The notes: generated from the letters alone by a model not told the origin. Counted from the stretch's first letter, positions 1-7,775 are shown. The stretch is DNA of 9,947 nt from Propionibacteriaceae bacterium (GCA_030528545.1 JAUMYR010000022.1:15388-25334), one strand, 5' to 3'. Made by a program: numbers and translations.

Positions 1-49
1 GATATATGATGCGCAACGGGATTGCCCTGTGACGTGACGAGGAGGTCTG

Positions 50-502
50 ATGGGGCTTTTCCCGGGCGCTGCTGATAGTGGCGTGTGTCGTCCTGATCGT
101 AGGGTGCGTGGGGTGGCGCCCGTCGATGGATACGGTGCTGTGGGGGAAGCTGTTTGAGCAGGTGCGCGAGGACGCGATCGCTCGAACTCGGGAGCAGGCG
201 GCCTGGGATCTGGGTGTCGCGGGAGTTGACCGGCTGGGTCGCGGGATATATATCAGGTGTCAAGGCCATTTTATGACGTGGCCTTCATGAATATGGAGTG
301 TGCGCCCAGCGACCAGCTATGGGGATACTGGGTATGGCCCGATTCTTTTGCAGAGTACCTCGCTGGTTATCGAGAAAGGAGTAATCCCGATCAGCGTGGA
401 GTCGAATGGGGTGATCCTTTGGGTGCTGCTTCTGTTGGTCAATATGGCTGGTTTATGATTGTTTCTATTGAGAATCTGATATATGAAGATCATCATGCCT
501 AA
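50..502 (+). pseudogene. Small lipoprotein gene broken by two frame changes (or sequencing errors)
   Basis: I do not recognise the family. A strong ribosome binding site (GGAGG, 41-45) stands 4 bases before an ATG at 50, but that frame gives nonsense and stops at 155. The plausible N-terminus is in the next frame: a hydrophobic stretch with lipobox IVGC, then a charged segment (WGKLFEQVREDAIARTREQA), ending at 290. The plausible C-terminus (YDVAFMNMECAPSDQLWGYW onward, to 502) is back in the frame of the ATG at 50. Removing one G from the run at 52-55 and adding one G to the run at 243-245 would give a continuous protein of about 150 residues with a lipid-anchored Cys near residue 19. The later open frame has only a GTG at 257 without a ribosome binding site, so it is unlikely to be an independent gene. 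The 3' half is clearly more AT-rich than the neighbours, suggesting recent acquisition. A cell-surface or immunity-type lipoprotein is a guess. Homopolymer sequencing error is the main alternative to a true pseudogene. Confidence 0.4.
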
Positions 503-547
503 AAAGCAGCCATGACAACGCGGCCGGGCAGCGGGACGCAGAAGGTT

Positions 548-1207
548 TCAGGCTCCGCTGGGCTGGTCCTCCAGTGCGGCGAGGAAGCCGGCGAGGGCAT
601 GGCCGACCTCGACGGCGTGGGTCACGTTCAGCTCGTGACCGGCCCCCTCGATCAGTTCCAGCCGCGCCCCCGGCACTCCCGCGGCGATGGTGCGCGCCGC
701 GGCCAGGTTGGCCTTGTCCCTGGTGCCGCACAGGGCCAGCGTGGGTGCGGTGATGTCGTCCAGGGAGGAGTGGTAGTCGATGGGGCCGACGACCGCGAGG
801 ATCTCGCGCAGCCTTTCCTTGGTCAGCCCCTCGGGCAGTCCGAGCAGAGATCCCGGAAGGAGCCTGACCGCGGCCCGTTCGGCCAGCATCAGCAGCGGGT
901 TTGCCCGCACCTGGGAGGCCGCCAGCACCAGGCCCTGGACCCGGCCGGGATAGGCGATCGCGTAGCTGGTGGCGATCATCGAACCCAGGGACAGCCCGCA
1001 CAGCACCGCCTCGCCGATCTCCAGACGGTTGATCTGGGCGTGGAGTCCCTCCACCGCGGCGGCCATGGTGAACGGCTGATCCTCGGCGACCAGGTCGTTC
1101 ACCGCGAAGCAGCGCCCCATCCAGCCCCGCTGCAACCCGTCAGCGATGGGCTGCCAGGCGGAGGCGTCCTGGCCCAGGCCAGTGAGAAACACGACGGTCT
1201 TGGTCAT
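548..1207 (-). CDS. Alpha/beta hydrolase
   Basis: A 219-residue cytoplasmic alpha/beta-hydrolase-fold protein. The beta1 strand and oxyanion region are at the N-terminus ([14 protein letters not shown], 5-18). The nucleophile elbow is G-L-S-L-G at 71-75 (Ser73), the acid is probably Asp164 in CGTRDKAN, and the base is His191 in GAGHELN, so the full catalytic triad is present. The cap between strands 6 and 7 is short (about 100-150). No signal peptide is seen. Substrate cannot be told; esterase, lactonase or haloperoxidase-like relatives are all possible. The ATG at 1207 was chosen because the family fold begins a few residues later. The longer open frame to 1294 would add 29 unrelated residues and run into the ispG promoter. 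No Shine-Dalgarno is seen, but CATAGT lies 6 bases upstream of the ATG, so a leaderless transcript is likely. The gene is divergent from ispG with about 100 bases between. Confidence 0.88.
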   Translation of the reverse strand: MTKTVVFLTGLGQDASAWQPIADGLQRGWMGRCFAVNDLVAEDQPFTMAAAVEGLHAQINRLEIGEAVLCGLSLGSMIATSYAIAYPGRVQGLVLAASQVRANPLLMLAERAAVRLLPGSLLGLPEGLTKERLREILAVVGPIDYHSSLDDITAPTLALCGTRDKANLAAARTIAAGVPGARLELIEGAGHELNVTHAVEVGHALAGFLAALEDQPSGA

Positions 1208-1213
1208 GGACCA

Positions 1214-1219
1214 ACTATG
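1214..1219 (-). promoter_or_regulatory. Possible -10 element, leaderless start of the hydrolase
   Basis: On the minus strand CATAGT (4 of 6 match to TATAAT) is followed by exactly 6 bases and the hydrolase ATG. No ribosome binding site is present, so transcription probably begins at the start codon. The first base departs from the TANNNT rule, so this is the weakest of the three such sites in the window. Confidence 0.35.
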
Positions 1220-1274
1220 GCCGAAGCACCGGCCCAGGCGCGAGAGGCCCCCGCCACGAATCGCCGGGGATGCG

Positions 1275-1280
1275 TAGACT
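1275..1280 (+). promoter_or_regulatory. -10 element of the ispG promoter
   Basis: TAGACT fits the actinobacterial TANNNT -10 rule and lies 31 bases upstream of the ispG ATG at 1312, giving a leader of roughly 25 bases that contains the ribosome binding site AGAGGA (1301-1306). No clear -35 is seen. Its position is a reason to reject the upstream in-frame ATG at 1270, which overlaps the promoter. Confidence 0.5.
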
Positions 1281-1311
1281 ATTGGCGCAATCACGAGCGA
1301 AGAGGACGCAC

Positions 1312-2451
1312 ATGACGGTCAGCCTTGGCATGCCAACCCCGCCGCCGAGAACCCTTGCCCCCCGCCGCAAGACCCGCCAGATCAAGGTCGGCAAGGTGCT
1401 GGTCGGCGGCGACGCACCGATCAGCGTGCAGTCGATGACGACCACCAAGACCACCGACATCAACGCCACCCTGCAGCAGATCGCCGAGCTGACCGCCAGC
1501 GGGTGTGACATCGTCCGGGTGGCGGTGCCCAGCCAGGACGATGCCGAGGCGCTGCCCATCATCGCGATGAAGAGCCAGATCCCGGTGATCGCCGACATCC
1601 ACTTCCAGCCTCGCTACGTCTTCGCCGCTATCGAGGCCGGTTGTGCCGCGGTGCGGGTGAACCCCGGCAATATCAAGGCCTTCGACGACCAGATCGCGGC
1701 CATCGCCAGGGCCGCCACCGACGCCGGGGTATCGATCCGGATCGGGGTCAACGCCGGATCCCTCGACAAGAGGCTGCTGTCCAAGTACGGGTCCCCGACC
1801 CCGGAGGCGCTGGTCGAATCGGCCTTGTGGGAGGCCTCGCTGTTCCGCGAGGTCGGTTTCGAGGACTTCAAGATCAGCGTCAAACACCACGATCCGGTGG
1901 TCATGGTGCGCGCCTACGAGATGCTGAGCGAACAGATCGACGTGCCCCTGCACCTCGGGGTCACGGAGGCGGGCCCGGCCTTCCAGGGGACGATCAAATC
2001 TTCGGTGGCGTTCGGGGCGCTGCTGTCTCGCGGCATCGGCGACACCATCCGGGTGTCCCTGTCGGCGCCCCCCGCCGAAGAGGTCAAGGTGGGCATCAAG
2101 ATCCTAGAGTCGCTGAATCTGCGTCCCCGCAAACTAGAGATCGTGTCCTGCCCATCCTGCGGGCGGGCCCAGGTGGACGTCTACACCCTTGCCGAGGAGG
2201 TCACCAAGGGCCTCGAAGGGATGCAGGTCCCGCTGCGGGTAGCGGTGATGGGATGCGTGGTCAACGGCCCGGGCGAGGCCAGGGAGGCTGATCTCGGGGT
2301 CGCCTCCGGCAACGGCAAGGGACAGATCTTCGTCAAGGGCAAGGTCATCAAGACCGTTCCCGAATCCGAGATCGTGGCGACGCTGATCGAGGAGGCGAAC
2401 CGGCTCGCCGCCGACCTGCCCGCAGGAGAAGTGGAGGTCACCGTCGGCTGA
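1312..2451 (+). CDS. ispG: 4-hydroxy-3-methylbut-2-enyl diphosphate synthase (flavodoxin/ferredoxin) IspG
   Basis: A 379-residue cytoplasmic iron-sulfur enzyme of the MEP (non-mevalonate) isoprenoid pathway. It reductively opens 2-C-methyl-D-erythritol 2,4-cyclodiphosphate to HMBPP, using electrons from ferredoxin or flavodoxin. The N-terminal TIM-barrel part carries the family sequences [18 protein letters not shown] (32-49), IADIHFQP (93-100), RVNPGN (115-120) and ISVKHHD (188-194). The C-terminal domain has the [4Fe-4S] ligands: Cys280 and Cys283 in SCPSCGR, Cys315 and Glu322 in CVVNGPGE. Length and motifs are those of the bacterial short form, with no extra domain. The ATG at 1312 was chosen over 1270 because AGAGGA lies 5 bases upstream and the -10 element is downstream of 1270. 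The stop TGA shares one base with the next gene's ATG, so translation of the pair is probably coupled. Confidence 0.97.
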   Translation: MTVSLGMPTPPPRTLAPRRKTRQIKVGKVLVGGDAPISVQSMTTTKTTDINATLQQIAELTASGCDIVRVAVPSQDDAEALPIIAMKSQIPVIADIHFQPRYVFAAIEAGCAAVRVNPGNIKAFDDQIAAIARAATDAGVSIRIGVNAGSLDKRLLSKYGSPTPEALVESALWEASLFREVGFEDFKISVKHHDPVVMVRAYEMLSEQIDVPLHLGVTEAGPAFQGTIKSSVAFGALLSRGIGDTIRVSLSAPPAEEVKVGIKILESLNLRPRKLEIVSCPSCGRAQVDVYTLAEEVTKGLEGMQVPLRVAVMGCVVNGPGEAREADLGVASGNGKGQIFVKGKVIKTVPESEIVATLIEEANRLAADLPAGEVEVTVG

Positions 2452-3287
2452 TGGAGGGCCGCTCATTCAGGATGGGCCCAGACGACGTCCCCCGCGTCGA
2501 GGCGTTCCTGGACTGGGATCCCATCGCCAATCTCGCGCTCCGCCGCCGCCTGGCCACGGCTGAACTGGACACCAGGGGCCCTTGCGGCCTCTACGGCTAT
2601 GAACAGCACGGACGGTTGCTGGGAGTGTGTTACTACGGCTCGACGATCTATCCGGTTGGGGCCCACCCGCAGGCGCTGGACGCCTTCGCTGAGTACGGTG
2701 GGCCGCTGTGCCGGGCCGGATCCATGGTTGGGCGCTCGGATGCGGTGCTTGGCCTGCACGACAGGCTGGCCCGCCGCTGGGGGTGGTCGTGGCAGCGCCC
2801 ACGCAATATCCGTTACAGCCAGCCGCTCATGGTGTGGGAGGGGCCCTCCCAGGTGGGTCCGGAGCCGAGCCTGAGGCAGCTGACCGAGGCCGAGTACGAC
2901 TCCTATCTGGCCGCTTCGGTGCACATGTACACCGAAGAGATCGGGGTGAGCCCGCTGGAGGGCGGATCCGGCTATGCCCATGCGGTGCGCGAACGCCTCC
3001 GCGCCGGGCACGCCTTCGGTGTCGTGCGGCAGGGACAGGTGCTATTCAAGGCCGATATCGGAATCACCTTCGATGGGCACGCGCAGATCCAGGGGGTGTG
3101 GCTCACCCCGGGGCTTCGAGGCAGGGGGCTGGCCGCACCGGCGATGACCGCGCTGGTCAATCAGGTGCGCTCGTCCTATCCGAGAATCTCGCTCTACGTC
3201 AACGACTTCAATACCCCTGCGATCCGCACCTACCTGCGAACTGGTTTCGTCCAGATCGGGGCGATGTCTACGGTCCACTACTGCTGA
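2451..3287 (+). CDS. GNAT-family N-acetyltransferase with DUF4081-type N-terminal domain
   Basis: A 278-residue protein matching in size and place the DUF4081-GNAT proteins that follow ispG in many actinobacteria (Rv2867c of Mycobacterium tuberculosis is the type I have in mind). The N-terminal half (about 1-130, including LDWDPIANLALRRRL at 20-34) is the DUF4081-like part. The C-terminal half (about 140-278) is a GNAT domain with the acetyl-CoA pyrophosphate loop R-G-R-G-L-A at 223-228 after the beta4 strand IQGVWL, and motif B NDFNTPAIRTYLRTGF at 251-266. The acceptor substrate is unknown; protein, peptide or small-molecule acetylation are all possible. It starts at an ATG overlapping the ispG stop (TGATG), the mark of translational coupling. 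An alternative ATG at 2472 has GGAGGG 13 bases upstream and would shorten the protein by 7 residues. Confidence 0.9.
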   Translation: MEGRSFRMGPDDVPRVEAFLDWDPIANLALRRRLATAELDTRGPCGLYGYEQHGRLLGVCYYGSTIYPVGAHPQALDAFAEYGGPLCRAGSMVGRSDAVLGLHDRLARRWGWSWQRPRNIRYSQPLMVWEGPSQVGPEPSLRQLTEAEYDSYLAASVHMYTEEIGVSPLEGGSGYAHAVRERLRAGHAFGVVRQGQVLFKADIGITFDGHAQIQGVWLTPGLRGRGLAAPAMTALVNQVRSSYPRISLYVNDFNTPAIRTYLRTGFVQIGAMSTVHYC

Positions 3288-3319
3288 GCCCCTGGCGGCG
3301 CGAGGAGTCGGGTTTGGAC

Positions 3320-3325
3320 TAGGCT
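3320..3325 (+). promoter_or_regulatory. Possible -10 element of proS
   Basis: TAGGCT fits TANNNT and lies in the 65-base gap between the GNAT gene and proS, 27 bases before the preferred GTG start. It would give proS a promoter besides read-through from ispG. The -35 is not evident. Confidence 0.4.
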
Positions 3326-3352
3326 GTGCGCCGAACCGACGAAAGGCCGCCC

Positions 3353-5110
3353 GTGTACACCGAGATGTCCAAGCTGTTCTTCCGCACGCTCCGCGACGAC
3401 CCAGCGGACGCGGAAGTCCCTAGCCACAAGCTGCTGGTGAGGGCTGGCTATATCCGGCGGGTCGCTCCCGGCATCTATTCGTGGCTGCCGCTTGGGCTTC
3501 GGGTGCTGCACCAGGTGGAGCGCATCGTGCGGGAGGAAATGGCCGCGATCGGCGCCCAGGAGGTGCATTTCCCGGCTCTGCTGCCGAAGGAGCCCTACGA
3601 GGAGACCAACCGGTGGAGCGAATACGGTCCTAACCTGTTCCGGCTGAGCGACCGCAAGGGCAACGACATGTTGCTCGGCCCCACCCACGAGGAGATGTTC
3701 ACCCTGCTGGTGAAGGACCTCTACTCCTCCTACAAGGACCTGCCGCTGTCGATCTACCAGATCCAGACCAAGTACCGGGACGAGGCCAGGCCCCGCGCCG
3801 GGCTGCTGCGCGGGCGCGAGTTCGTCATGAAGGACTCTTATTCCTTCGACATCGACCAGGCCGGGCTGCAGGCCAGCTACGACGCCCACCGCGGTGCCTA
3901 CATCCGGATCTTCGACCGCCTCGGCCTGTCCTATGTCATCGTCGAGGCGACCGCCGGGGCGATGGGCGGGTCCAAGTCCGAGGAGTTCCTGGCCGTGGCG
4001 GAGAACGGGGAGGACACCTTCGTGCGCTCTCCCGGCGGATATGCCGCCAACGTCGAGGCGGTGCGTATCCCGGTGCCCGAACCGGTCGATTACGCCGATG
4101 TTCCCCCCGCCCAGGTCATGGAGACCCCCGAGGCCCCGACCATCGCGGCGCTGGTCCAGGTGTTCAACGAACGCTATCCGCGCCCCGACCGGGAATGGAA
4201 CGCCGCCGACACGCTGAAGAGCGTGGTCGTGACCGTCCGCCAGCCCGACGGGACCGCCGAACCGCTGGTCATTGGCCTGCCCGGCGACCGGGAGGTCGAC
4301 ATGCGCCGCCTGGAAGCGGCACTGGCCCCTGCCGAGGTGGCGCCGTTCACGGAAGAGGACTTCGAGAAACACCCGCTGCTGGTCAAGGGTTATCTCGGAC
4401 CGCAGGCCGTGGGGGAGACCTCCGCCTCCGGCGTCCGTTTCGTCGTCGACCCCCGGGTCGTGACCGGAACTTCCTGGATCGCGGGAGCCAACGAGGCCGA
4501 CAAACACGTCGCCTACCTGGTGGCGGGGCGTGACTTCGTCGCCGACGGGATCCTCGACGTCGCCGAGGTGCGTGCCGGTGACCCCTCCCCGGACGGTTCG
4601 GGTCCGCTGGAACTGGCCCGCGGTATCGAGATGGGCCACATCTTCCAGCTTGGCACCAAGTACGCCGAGGCCCTCGGGCTCAAGGTGCTGGACGTCAACG
4701 GCAAGCTGGCGACCGTCACCATGGGCTCCTATGGGGTCGGGATTTCCCGCGCCGTGGCGGCCATCGCCGAGAACACCTGCGACGACAAGGGCCTGTGCTG
4801 GCCGCGAGCCGTCGCCCCCTTCGACGTCCAGATCGTGGCTACCGGCAAGGACCAGGCCGTGTTCGACGCCGCCCGGGACCTAGCCGCGCAGCTCGACGAG
4901 GCTGGTATTGAGGTTCTGCTGGACGACCGGAAGGCCTCTCCGGGTGTGAAATTCGCCGACGCCGAGATCCTCGGGATGCCCACGATCGTGGTGGTCGGCC
5001 GGGGACTGGCCAACGGTGTCGTCGAGGTGCGGGACCGGACTACGGGGGCTAGCGCCGAGGTGCCGGTCGCCCAGGCCCGGGACGCGGTGCTGAAAGCCGT
5101 CCGCGGCTGA
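3353..5110 (+). CDS. proS: Prolyl-tRNA synthetase (bacterial type, with editing insertion)
   Basis: A 585-residue class II aminoacyl-tRNA synthetase that charges tRNA-Pro in the cytoplasm. The catalytic core opens with [20 protein letters not shown] and [20 protein letters not shown] (28-47). Motif 2 is Y-R-D-E-A-R-P-R (141-148) followed by [12 protein letters not shown] (154-165). Motif 3 is [13 protein letters not shown] (458-470). Between motifs 2 and 3 lies a long insertion (roughly 220-400) corresponding to the YbaK-like editing domain that clears mischarged Ala-tRNA-Pro; [17 protein letters not shown] and [10 protein letters not shown] are its typical stretches. The C-terminal anticodon-binding domain (about 488-585) includes [13 protein letters not shown] and [17 protein letters not shown]. 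The GTG at 3353 was chosen because family members begin a few residues before [17 protein letters not shown] and GAAAGG lies upstream at 3341-3346. The longer GTG at 3326 abuts the -10-like element and adds 9 unrelated residues. Domain composition and length are normal. Confidence 0.97.
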   Translation: MYTEMSKLFFRTLRDDPADAEVPSHKLLVRAGYIRRVAPGIYSWLPLGLRVLHQVERIVREEMAAIGAQEVHFPALLPKEPYEETNRWSEYGPNLFRLSDRKGNDMLLGPTHEEMFTLLVKDLYSSYKDLPLSIYQIQTKYRDEARPRAGLLRGREFVMKDSYSFDIDQAGLQASYDAHRGAYIRIFDRLGLSYVIVEATAGAMGGSKSEEFLAVAENGEDTFVRSPGGYAANVEAVRIPVPEPVDYADVPPAQVMETPEAPTIAALVQVFNERYPRPDREWNAADTLKSVVVTVRQPDGTAEPLVIGLPGDREVDMRRLEAALAPAEVAPFTEEDFEKHPLLVKGYLGPQAVGETSASGVRFVVDPRVVTGTSWIAGANEADKHVAYLVAGRDFVADGILDVAEVRAGDPSPDGSGPLELARGIEMGHIFQLGTKYAEALGLKVLDVNGKLATVTMGSYGVGISRAVAAIAENTCDDKGLCWPRAVAPFDVQIVATGKDQAVFDAARDLAAQLDEAGIEVLLDDRKASPGVKFADAEILGMPTIVVVGRGLANGVVEVRDRTTGASAEVPVAQARDAVLKAVRG

Positions 5111-5128
5111 GCCCCGCCCCGGAGTAAA

Positions 5129-5158
5129 CCCTGGCGGCCGAGAGGGCCGTGCCCAGGG
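5129..5158. terminator. Hairpin between convergent proS and lipoprotein genes
   Basis: CCCTGG (5129-5134) pairs with CCAGGG (5153-5158) and GGCC (5136-5139) with GGCC (5145-5148) around a GAGAG loop. On the minus strand the stem is followed by TTTACTCC, on the plus strand by TGTGTTCCCTC, so it is a modest bidirectional terminator candidate in the 57-base gap between two converging genes. Confidence 0.5.
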
Positions 5159-5167
5159 TGTGTTCCC

Positions 5168-6121
5168 TCAGGCCCAGCCCGGCCAGGCCGGAAGGCCTCG
5201 TCCCCACCTCTCGGCCTGCCGCACCTGAGACAGCATCGCGTCTAAGGGTTCTGCGTTGTCCGGGCTGGCCGCCGCGAGGCGTCCCCAGGCGCCCATCAGG
5301 GCCAGTTCGGCGCGAGACCAGCAGGACAGTACCTCCTGTTCGGTCCCAAGCGGGCCGCCCAGATCGTAGTCGGAGCGTTGCCGGGGCGGAGCGGCGAGTT
5401 CGGGCCGAGCCAGCAGCTCATCGCGCAGCAGTTTCACCTCGGCGAGCCGGGCCAACCCCTCGGGACGCAGCTGCGCATCGCGGGAGAGGCGCCCGATGCC
5501 GGTCTCCAGGGCATAGACCAGTGCCCAGACGCGGGTAATGAGGACAGCATGTACCGCCTCACTGGTCCCGACCGCGAAGGGACGAGGGGAGGCTCCTCCG
5601 GTGAGGGCCAGATCCGGCGACGCGGAGGCGCACGCGGCCAGCGAACCATAGAACAGCGCCAGCTGCGGCCTGGAGGAGGCCGAAGCGAGGGCGGCACCGC
5701 GATGCTCAGCGGCGACGCTGGCCTGCAGGGCCTCCACCTGGCTGCGGGCATCCGCCCAGCCGGACACCGTCGCCGCTGGTGTGCTCGGTTCGGGGTGGAA
5801 AGGCTCGTCGTCGGGCAGCAGCACGTCTAGGCCCCGCAGCCTGGCCACATGCCCGGAATGGGCCTTGACCTTGGAGGCCGCGACCGGTTCCAGCCTGGCG
5901 GCCTCCGGCCAGCCCGGTGCGGCCGCCGCGATGGCCTGCCACAGCCTGACCAATTCGGTCTCCGAGGCCAGAGCCGCGGCCTGGACCGGGTCGAGTTGCG
6001 GCAGCCGTGCGGGCGGCACCGTCCCGGTGGGGCGGATCACCGGGTCGGTGGGCGCACACCCCGCCAGCACGGCGGCGCCGCTGGCGAGCAGCGCTCGTCT
6101 TGTCCATGCGGGGGTAGTCAC
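5168..6121 (-). CDS. Tat-type lipoprotein with C-terminal ferritin-like (DUF4439) domain
   Basis: A 317-residue exported Ala-rich protein. The N-terminus is VTTPAWTRRALLASG followed by AAVLAGC: a twin-arginine (R8-R9), a hydrophobic run and a lipobox L-A-G-C with the lipidated Cys at 22, so it should be anchored on the outer face of the membrane. The rest is predicted all-helical. The last ~130 residues (EAVHAVLITRVWALVYALE... to QVRQAERWGRGLPAWPGW) resemble the actinobacterial DUF4439 ferritin-like domain, which often sits beside proS and rimP. I do not see a clear E...ExxH metal-binding set, so iron binding is doubtful. The GTG at 6121 was chosen because the signal peptide starts there and TACCCT lies exactly 6 bases upstream, giving a leaderless transcript; the longer open frame to 6211 has a non-signal-like N-terminus crossing the rimP promoter. 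Divergent from rimP, convergent with proS. Function unknown. Confidence 0.82.
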   Translation of the reverse strand: MTTPAWTRRALLASGAAVLAGCAPTDPVIRPTGTVPPARLPQLDPVQAAALASETELVRLWQAIAAAAPGWPEAARLEPVAASKVKAHSGHVARLRGLDVLLPDDEPFHPEPSTPAATVSGWADARSQVEALQASVAAEHRGAALASASSRPQLALFYGSLAACASASPDLALTGGASPRPFAVGTSEAVHAVLITRVWALVYALETGIGRLSRDAQLRPEGLARLAEVKLLRDELLARPELAAPPRQRSDYDLGGPLGTEQEVLSCWSRAELALMGAWGRLAAASPDNAEPLDAMLSQVRQAERWGRGLPAWPGWA

Positions 6122-6127
6122 GCCCCG

Positions 6128-6133
6128 AGGGTA
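6128..6133 (-). promoter_or_regulatory. -10 element for leaderless lipoprotein mRNA
   Basis: On the minus strand TACCCT (TANNNT) is followed by CGGGGC and then the GTG start at 6121. The 6-base spacing places the transcription start on the first base of the start codon, as in known leaderless actinobacterial genes. Confidence 0.55.
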
Positions 6134-6176
6134 CCGGCAGCGAGCCTGGGTCGGCACATCGCTATGCCACGGCGTG

Positions 6177-6182
6177 TAAGCT
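6177..6182 (+). promoter_or_regulatory. -10 element of the rimP-nusA operon
   Basis: TAAGCT fits TANNNT and lies 39 bases before the rimP ATG, leaving a leader of about 33 bases with the ribosome binding site GGAGAAG at 6213-6219. A convincing -35 is not seen. It is back to back with the lipoprotein promoter 44 bases away, so the two may interfere or be co-regulated. Confidence 0.5.
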
Positions 6183-6221
6183 AGGGCGAACAATCTGGAC
6201 CACAACAGCAACGGAGAAGCA

Positions 6222-6719
6222 ATGAAAGACCATCAGCTCGCGACTTCGTTGCGGCCAGTCCTCAGCGAACACCAGCTTGAGCTTGAGGACGTGCAGGTCA
6301 CCCCGGTGGGAAAACGTCTGATCGTGCGCATCACGGTGGACGGGGATGGCCCGCACGGCCGGGGTCCGCTGTTGGATGACATCACGGTCGCCTCCCAGGC
6401 GATCTCGCAGGTGCTCGACGAACTCGACTTCGGCGGCTCCCGCCCATACACCCTCGAGGTTTCCTCCCGCGGGGTGAGCAAACCGCTCACCGAACCCAAG
6501 CACTATCGCCGCAATGTCGATCGGCTCGTCAAGGTGCATCACGGCCCGGACAAGGCCGAGGTCACCGGGAGGATCGTCGAGGCGGGAGCATCGGCGGTCA
6601 CGCTCGATGTGGAGGGCAGCGAACTCGTCATCGGTTACGGTGACATCGCGAAGGCCGTCGTCCAGGTGGAACTGAATCGTCCGGCTCCCGGACTGGACGA
6701 CGGCGAGGAGGAGAACTGA
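6222..6719 (+). CDS. rimP: Ribosome maturation factor RimP
   Basis: A 165-residue cytoplasmic protein that helps assemble the 30S subunit. The N-terminal alpha/beta domain (about 1-88) ends in the family signature [20 protein letters not shown] (76-95); the C-terminal SH3-like beta domain (about 98-152) includes [17 protein letters not shown]. Most RimP proteins have SSPG at the signature; here it is S-S-R-G, a small departure. The tail is acidic (DDGEEEN). GGAGAAG (6213-6219) lies before the ATG, fixing the start. The stop is 1 base before nusA, and the codons for the acidic tail (GAGGAGGAG) double as the nusA ribosome binding site. rimP-nusA is the standard bacterial order. Confidence 0.95.
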   Translation: MKDHQLATSLRPVLSEHQLELEDVQVTPVGKRLIVRITVDGDGPHGRGPLLDDITVASQAISQVLDELDFGGSRPYTLEVSSRGVSKPLTEPKHYRRNVDRLVKVHHGPDKAEVTGRIVEAGASAVTLDVEGSELVIGYGDIAKAVVQVELNRPAPGLDDGEEEN

Positions 6720-6720
6720 G

Positions 6721-7683
6721 ATGGACATTGATCTTGCCGCACTGCGCCTCATCGAGCGCGACAAGGAGATCCCGCTGGAGGTCCTCGTCCGCGCCATCGA
6801 GGATGCGATGCTCAACGCCTACCACAAGACCCCAGGAGCGCTGCCCGGGGCCCGGGTGGAACTCAACCGCAAGACCGGCAAGGTGGCGGTGATCGCTCCC
6901 GAACTTGACGAGGAGGGCAACCAGATCGGCGAGTTCGACGACACCCCGCACGACTTCGGCAGGGTGGCCGCCACCACCGCCCGGCAGGTGATCTACCAGC
7001 GCATCCGGGAAGCCGAGGACGAACAGAAATATGGCCACTTCGCGGCGGTCGAGGGCGACATGGTCATGGGCGTGGTGCAGGCCGACCGGGACTCCCGCAC
7101 GGTCCGGGTGGATTTAGGCACCTTAGAGGCCATCATGCCGCTCGCCGAACAGGTCCCGGGGGAGCGCTACACCCATGGATTGCGGCTTCGGGTCTATGTC
7201 GTGAGCGTCCGCAAGGAGATCCGCGGGCCCCAGGTCGTGGTCTCCAGAACCCACCCGAACCTGGTGCGCAAGCTGTTCACCAAAGAGGTTCCCGAGATCG
7301 AGCAGGGCATCGTCGAAATCAAAGAGGTCGCCCGCGAGGCCGGGCATAGGACCAAGATCGCGGTGCGCAGCCTCGACCCGAATGTCTCGGCCAAGGGCGC
7401 CATGATCGGCCCCAATGGGCAGCGGGTACGTGCGGTCACAGCCGAACTGAACGACGAGAAGATCGATGTAGTGGACTACTCCGATGACCCAGCCGAGTTC
7501 GTCGCCCAGGCGCTCAGCCCGGCCGAGGTGCTCAGCGTCACCATCGTCGACCCCGCCGCGCGGGCCTGCCGCGTCATCGTCCCGGCCCACAAGCTGTCAC
7601 TGGCTATCGGGAGGGAGGGGCAGAACGCCCGCCTTGCCGCCCGCCTGACCGGCTGGCGCATCGACATCCGTCCAGATTCCTGA
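6721..7683 (+). CDS. nusA: Transcription termination/antitermination factor NusA
   Basis: A 320-residue RNA polymerase-associated factor controlling pausing, termination and antitermination. Domains in order: N-terminal polymerase-binding domain (1 to ~105, with [20 protein letters not shown]), S1 (about 109-175), KH1 (about 180-255, with the G-x-x-G loop in [11 protein letters not shown]) and KH2 (about 258-318, with [19 protein letters not shown]). It ends right after KH2, as actinobacterial NusA does, without the two C-terminal acidic repeats of the E. coli protein. The ribosome binding site GAGGAGGAG is inside the 3' end of rimP, so translation is tightly linked. Two TTA leucine codons occur three codons apart (7114-7116 and 7123-7125), unusual for this GC content. 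ylxR does not follow directly as it does in most genomes. Confidence 0.97.
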   Translation: MDIDLAALRLIERDKEIPLEVLVRAIEDAMLNAYHKTPGALPGARVELNRKTGKVAVIAPELDEEGNQIGEFDDTPHDFGRVAATTARQVIYQRIREAEDEQKYGHFAAVEGDMVMGVVQADRDSRTVRVDLGTLEAIMPLAEQVPGERYTHGLRLRVYVVSVRKEIRGPQVVVSRTHPNLVRKLFTKEVPEIEQGIVEIKEVAREAGHRTKIAVRSLDPNVSAKGAMIGPNGQRVRAVTAELNDEKIDVVDYSDDPAEFVAQALSPAEVLSVTIVDPAARACRVIVPAHKLSLAIGREGQNARLAARLTGWRIDIRPDS

Positions 7684-7720
7684 GGCTTCGAGCGGTTCTG
7701 GTCACATCCAGACCAAAGCC
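7684..7720 (+). terminator. Stem-loop after nusA
   Basis: Immediately after the nusA stop, GGCTT (7684-7688) pairs with AAGCC (7716-7720), and GGTTCTGG (7694-7701) with CCAGACC (7708-7714) with one bulged T. No T tract follows on the plus strand, so it is either a weak terminator or a mRNA 3'-end stabiliser for rimP-nusA. Confidence 0.4.
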
Positions 7721-7732
7721 TGTGGGAGCGTG

Positions 7733-7775
7733 AAAAGCGGTGGCCGCCGGGGACGAGGGTCTCGGCGGCTACCGC
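7733..7775 (-). terminator. Intrinsic terminator of the secreted helical-repeat protein gene
   Basis: On the minus strand GCGGT-A-GCCGCCG (7775-7763) pairs with CGGCGGC-C-ACCGC (7749-7737): 5 + 7 base pairs with one mismatch and a 13-base loop, directly followed by TTTTC (7736-7732). It is 33 bases beyond the stop at 7809. It is the clearest intrinsic terminator in the window. Confidence 0.8.

Noticed and set aside
257..502. Independent 81-residue gene starting at GTG 257
   Set aside because: No ribosome binding site or promoter before the GTG. It reads better as the 3' part of the broken lipoprotein gene beginning at 50.
500..547. Terminator for the hydrolase gene
   Set aside because: On the minus strand a TTTTT run (505-501) exists, but I could form only a 4-bp stem before it, too weak to call.
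512..1315. 267-residue plus-strand open frame over the hydrolase
   Set aside because: Antisense shadow: the minus-strand frame has an intact alpha/beta hydrolase triad, while this one is Gln/Gly/His/Arg-rich and ends over the ispG start.
3278..4639. 453-residue open frame on the minus strand antisense to proS
   Set aside because: It lies over proS, whose protein is unmistakable. Long antisense frames are expected in high-GC genes, and the translation is low-complexity His/Asp/Gly/Val-rich without domains or a ribosome binding site.
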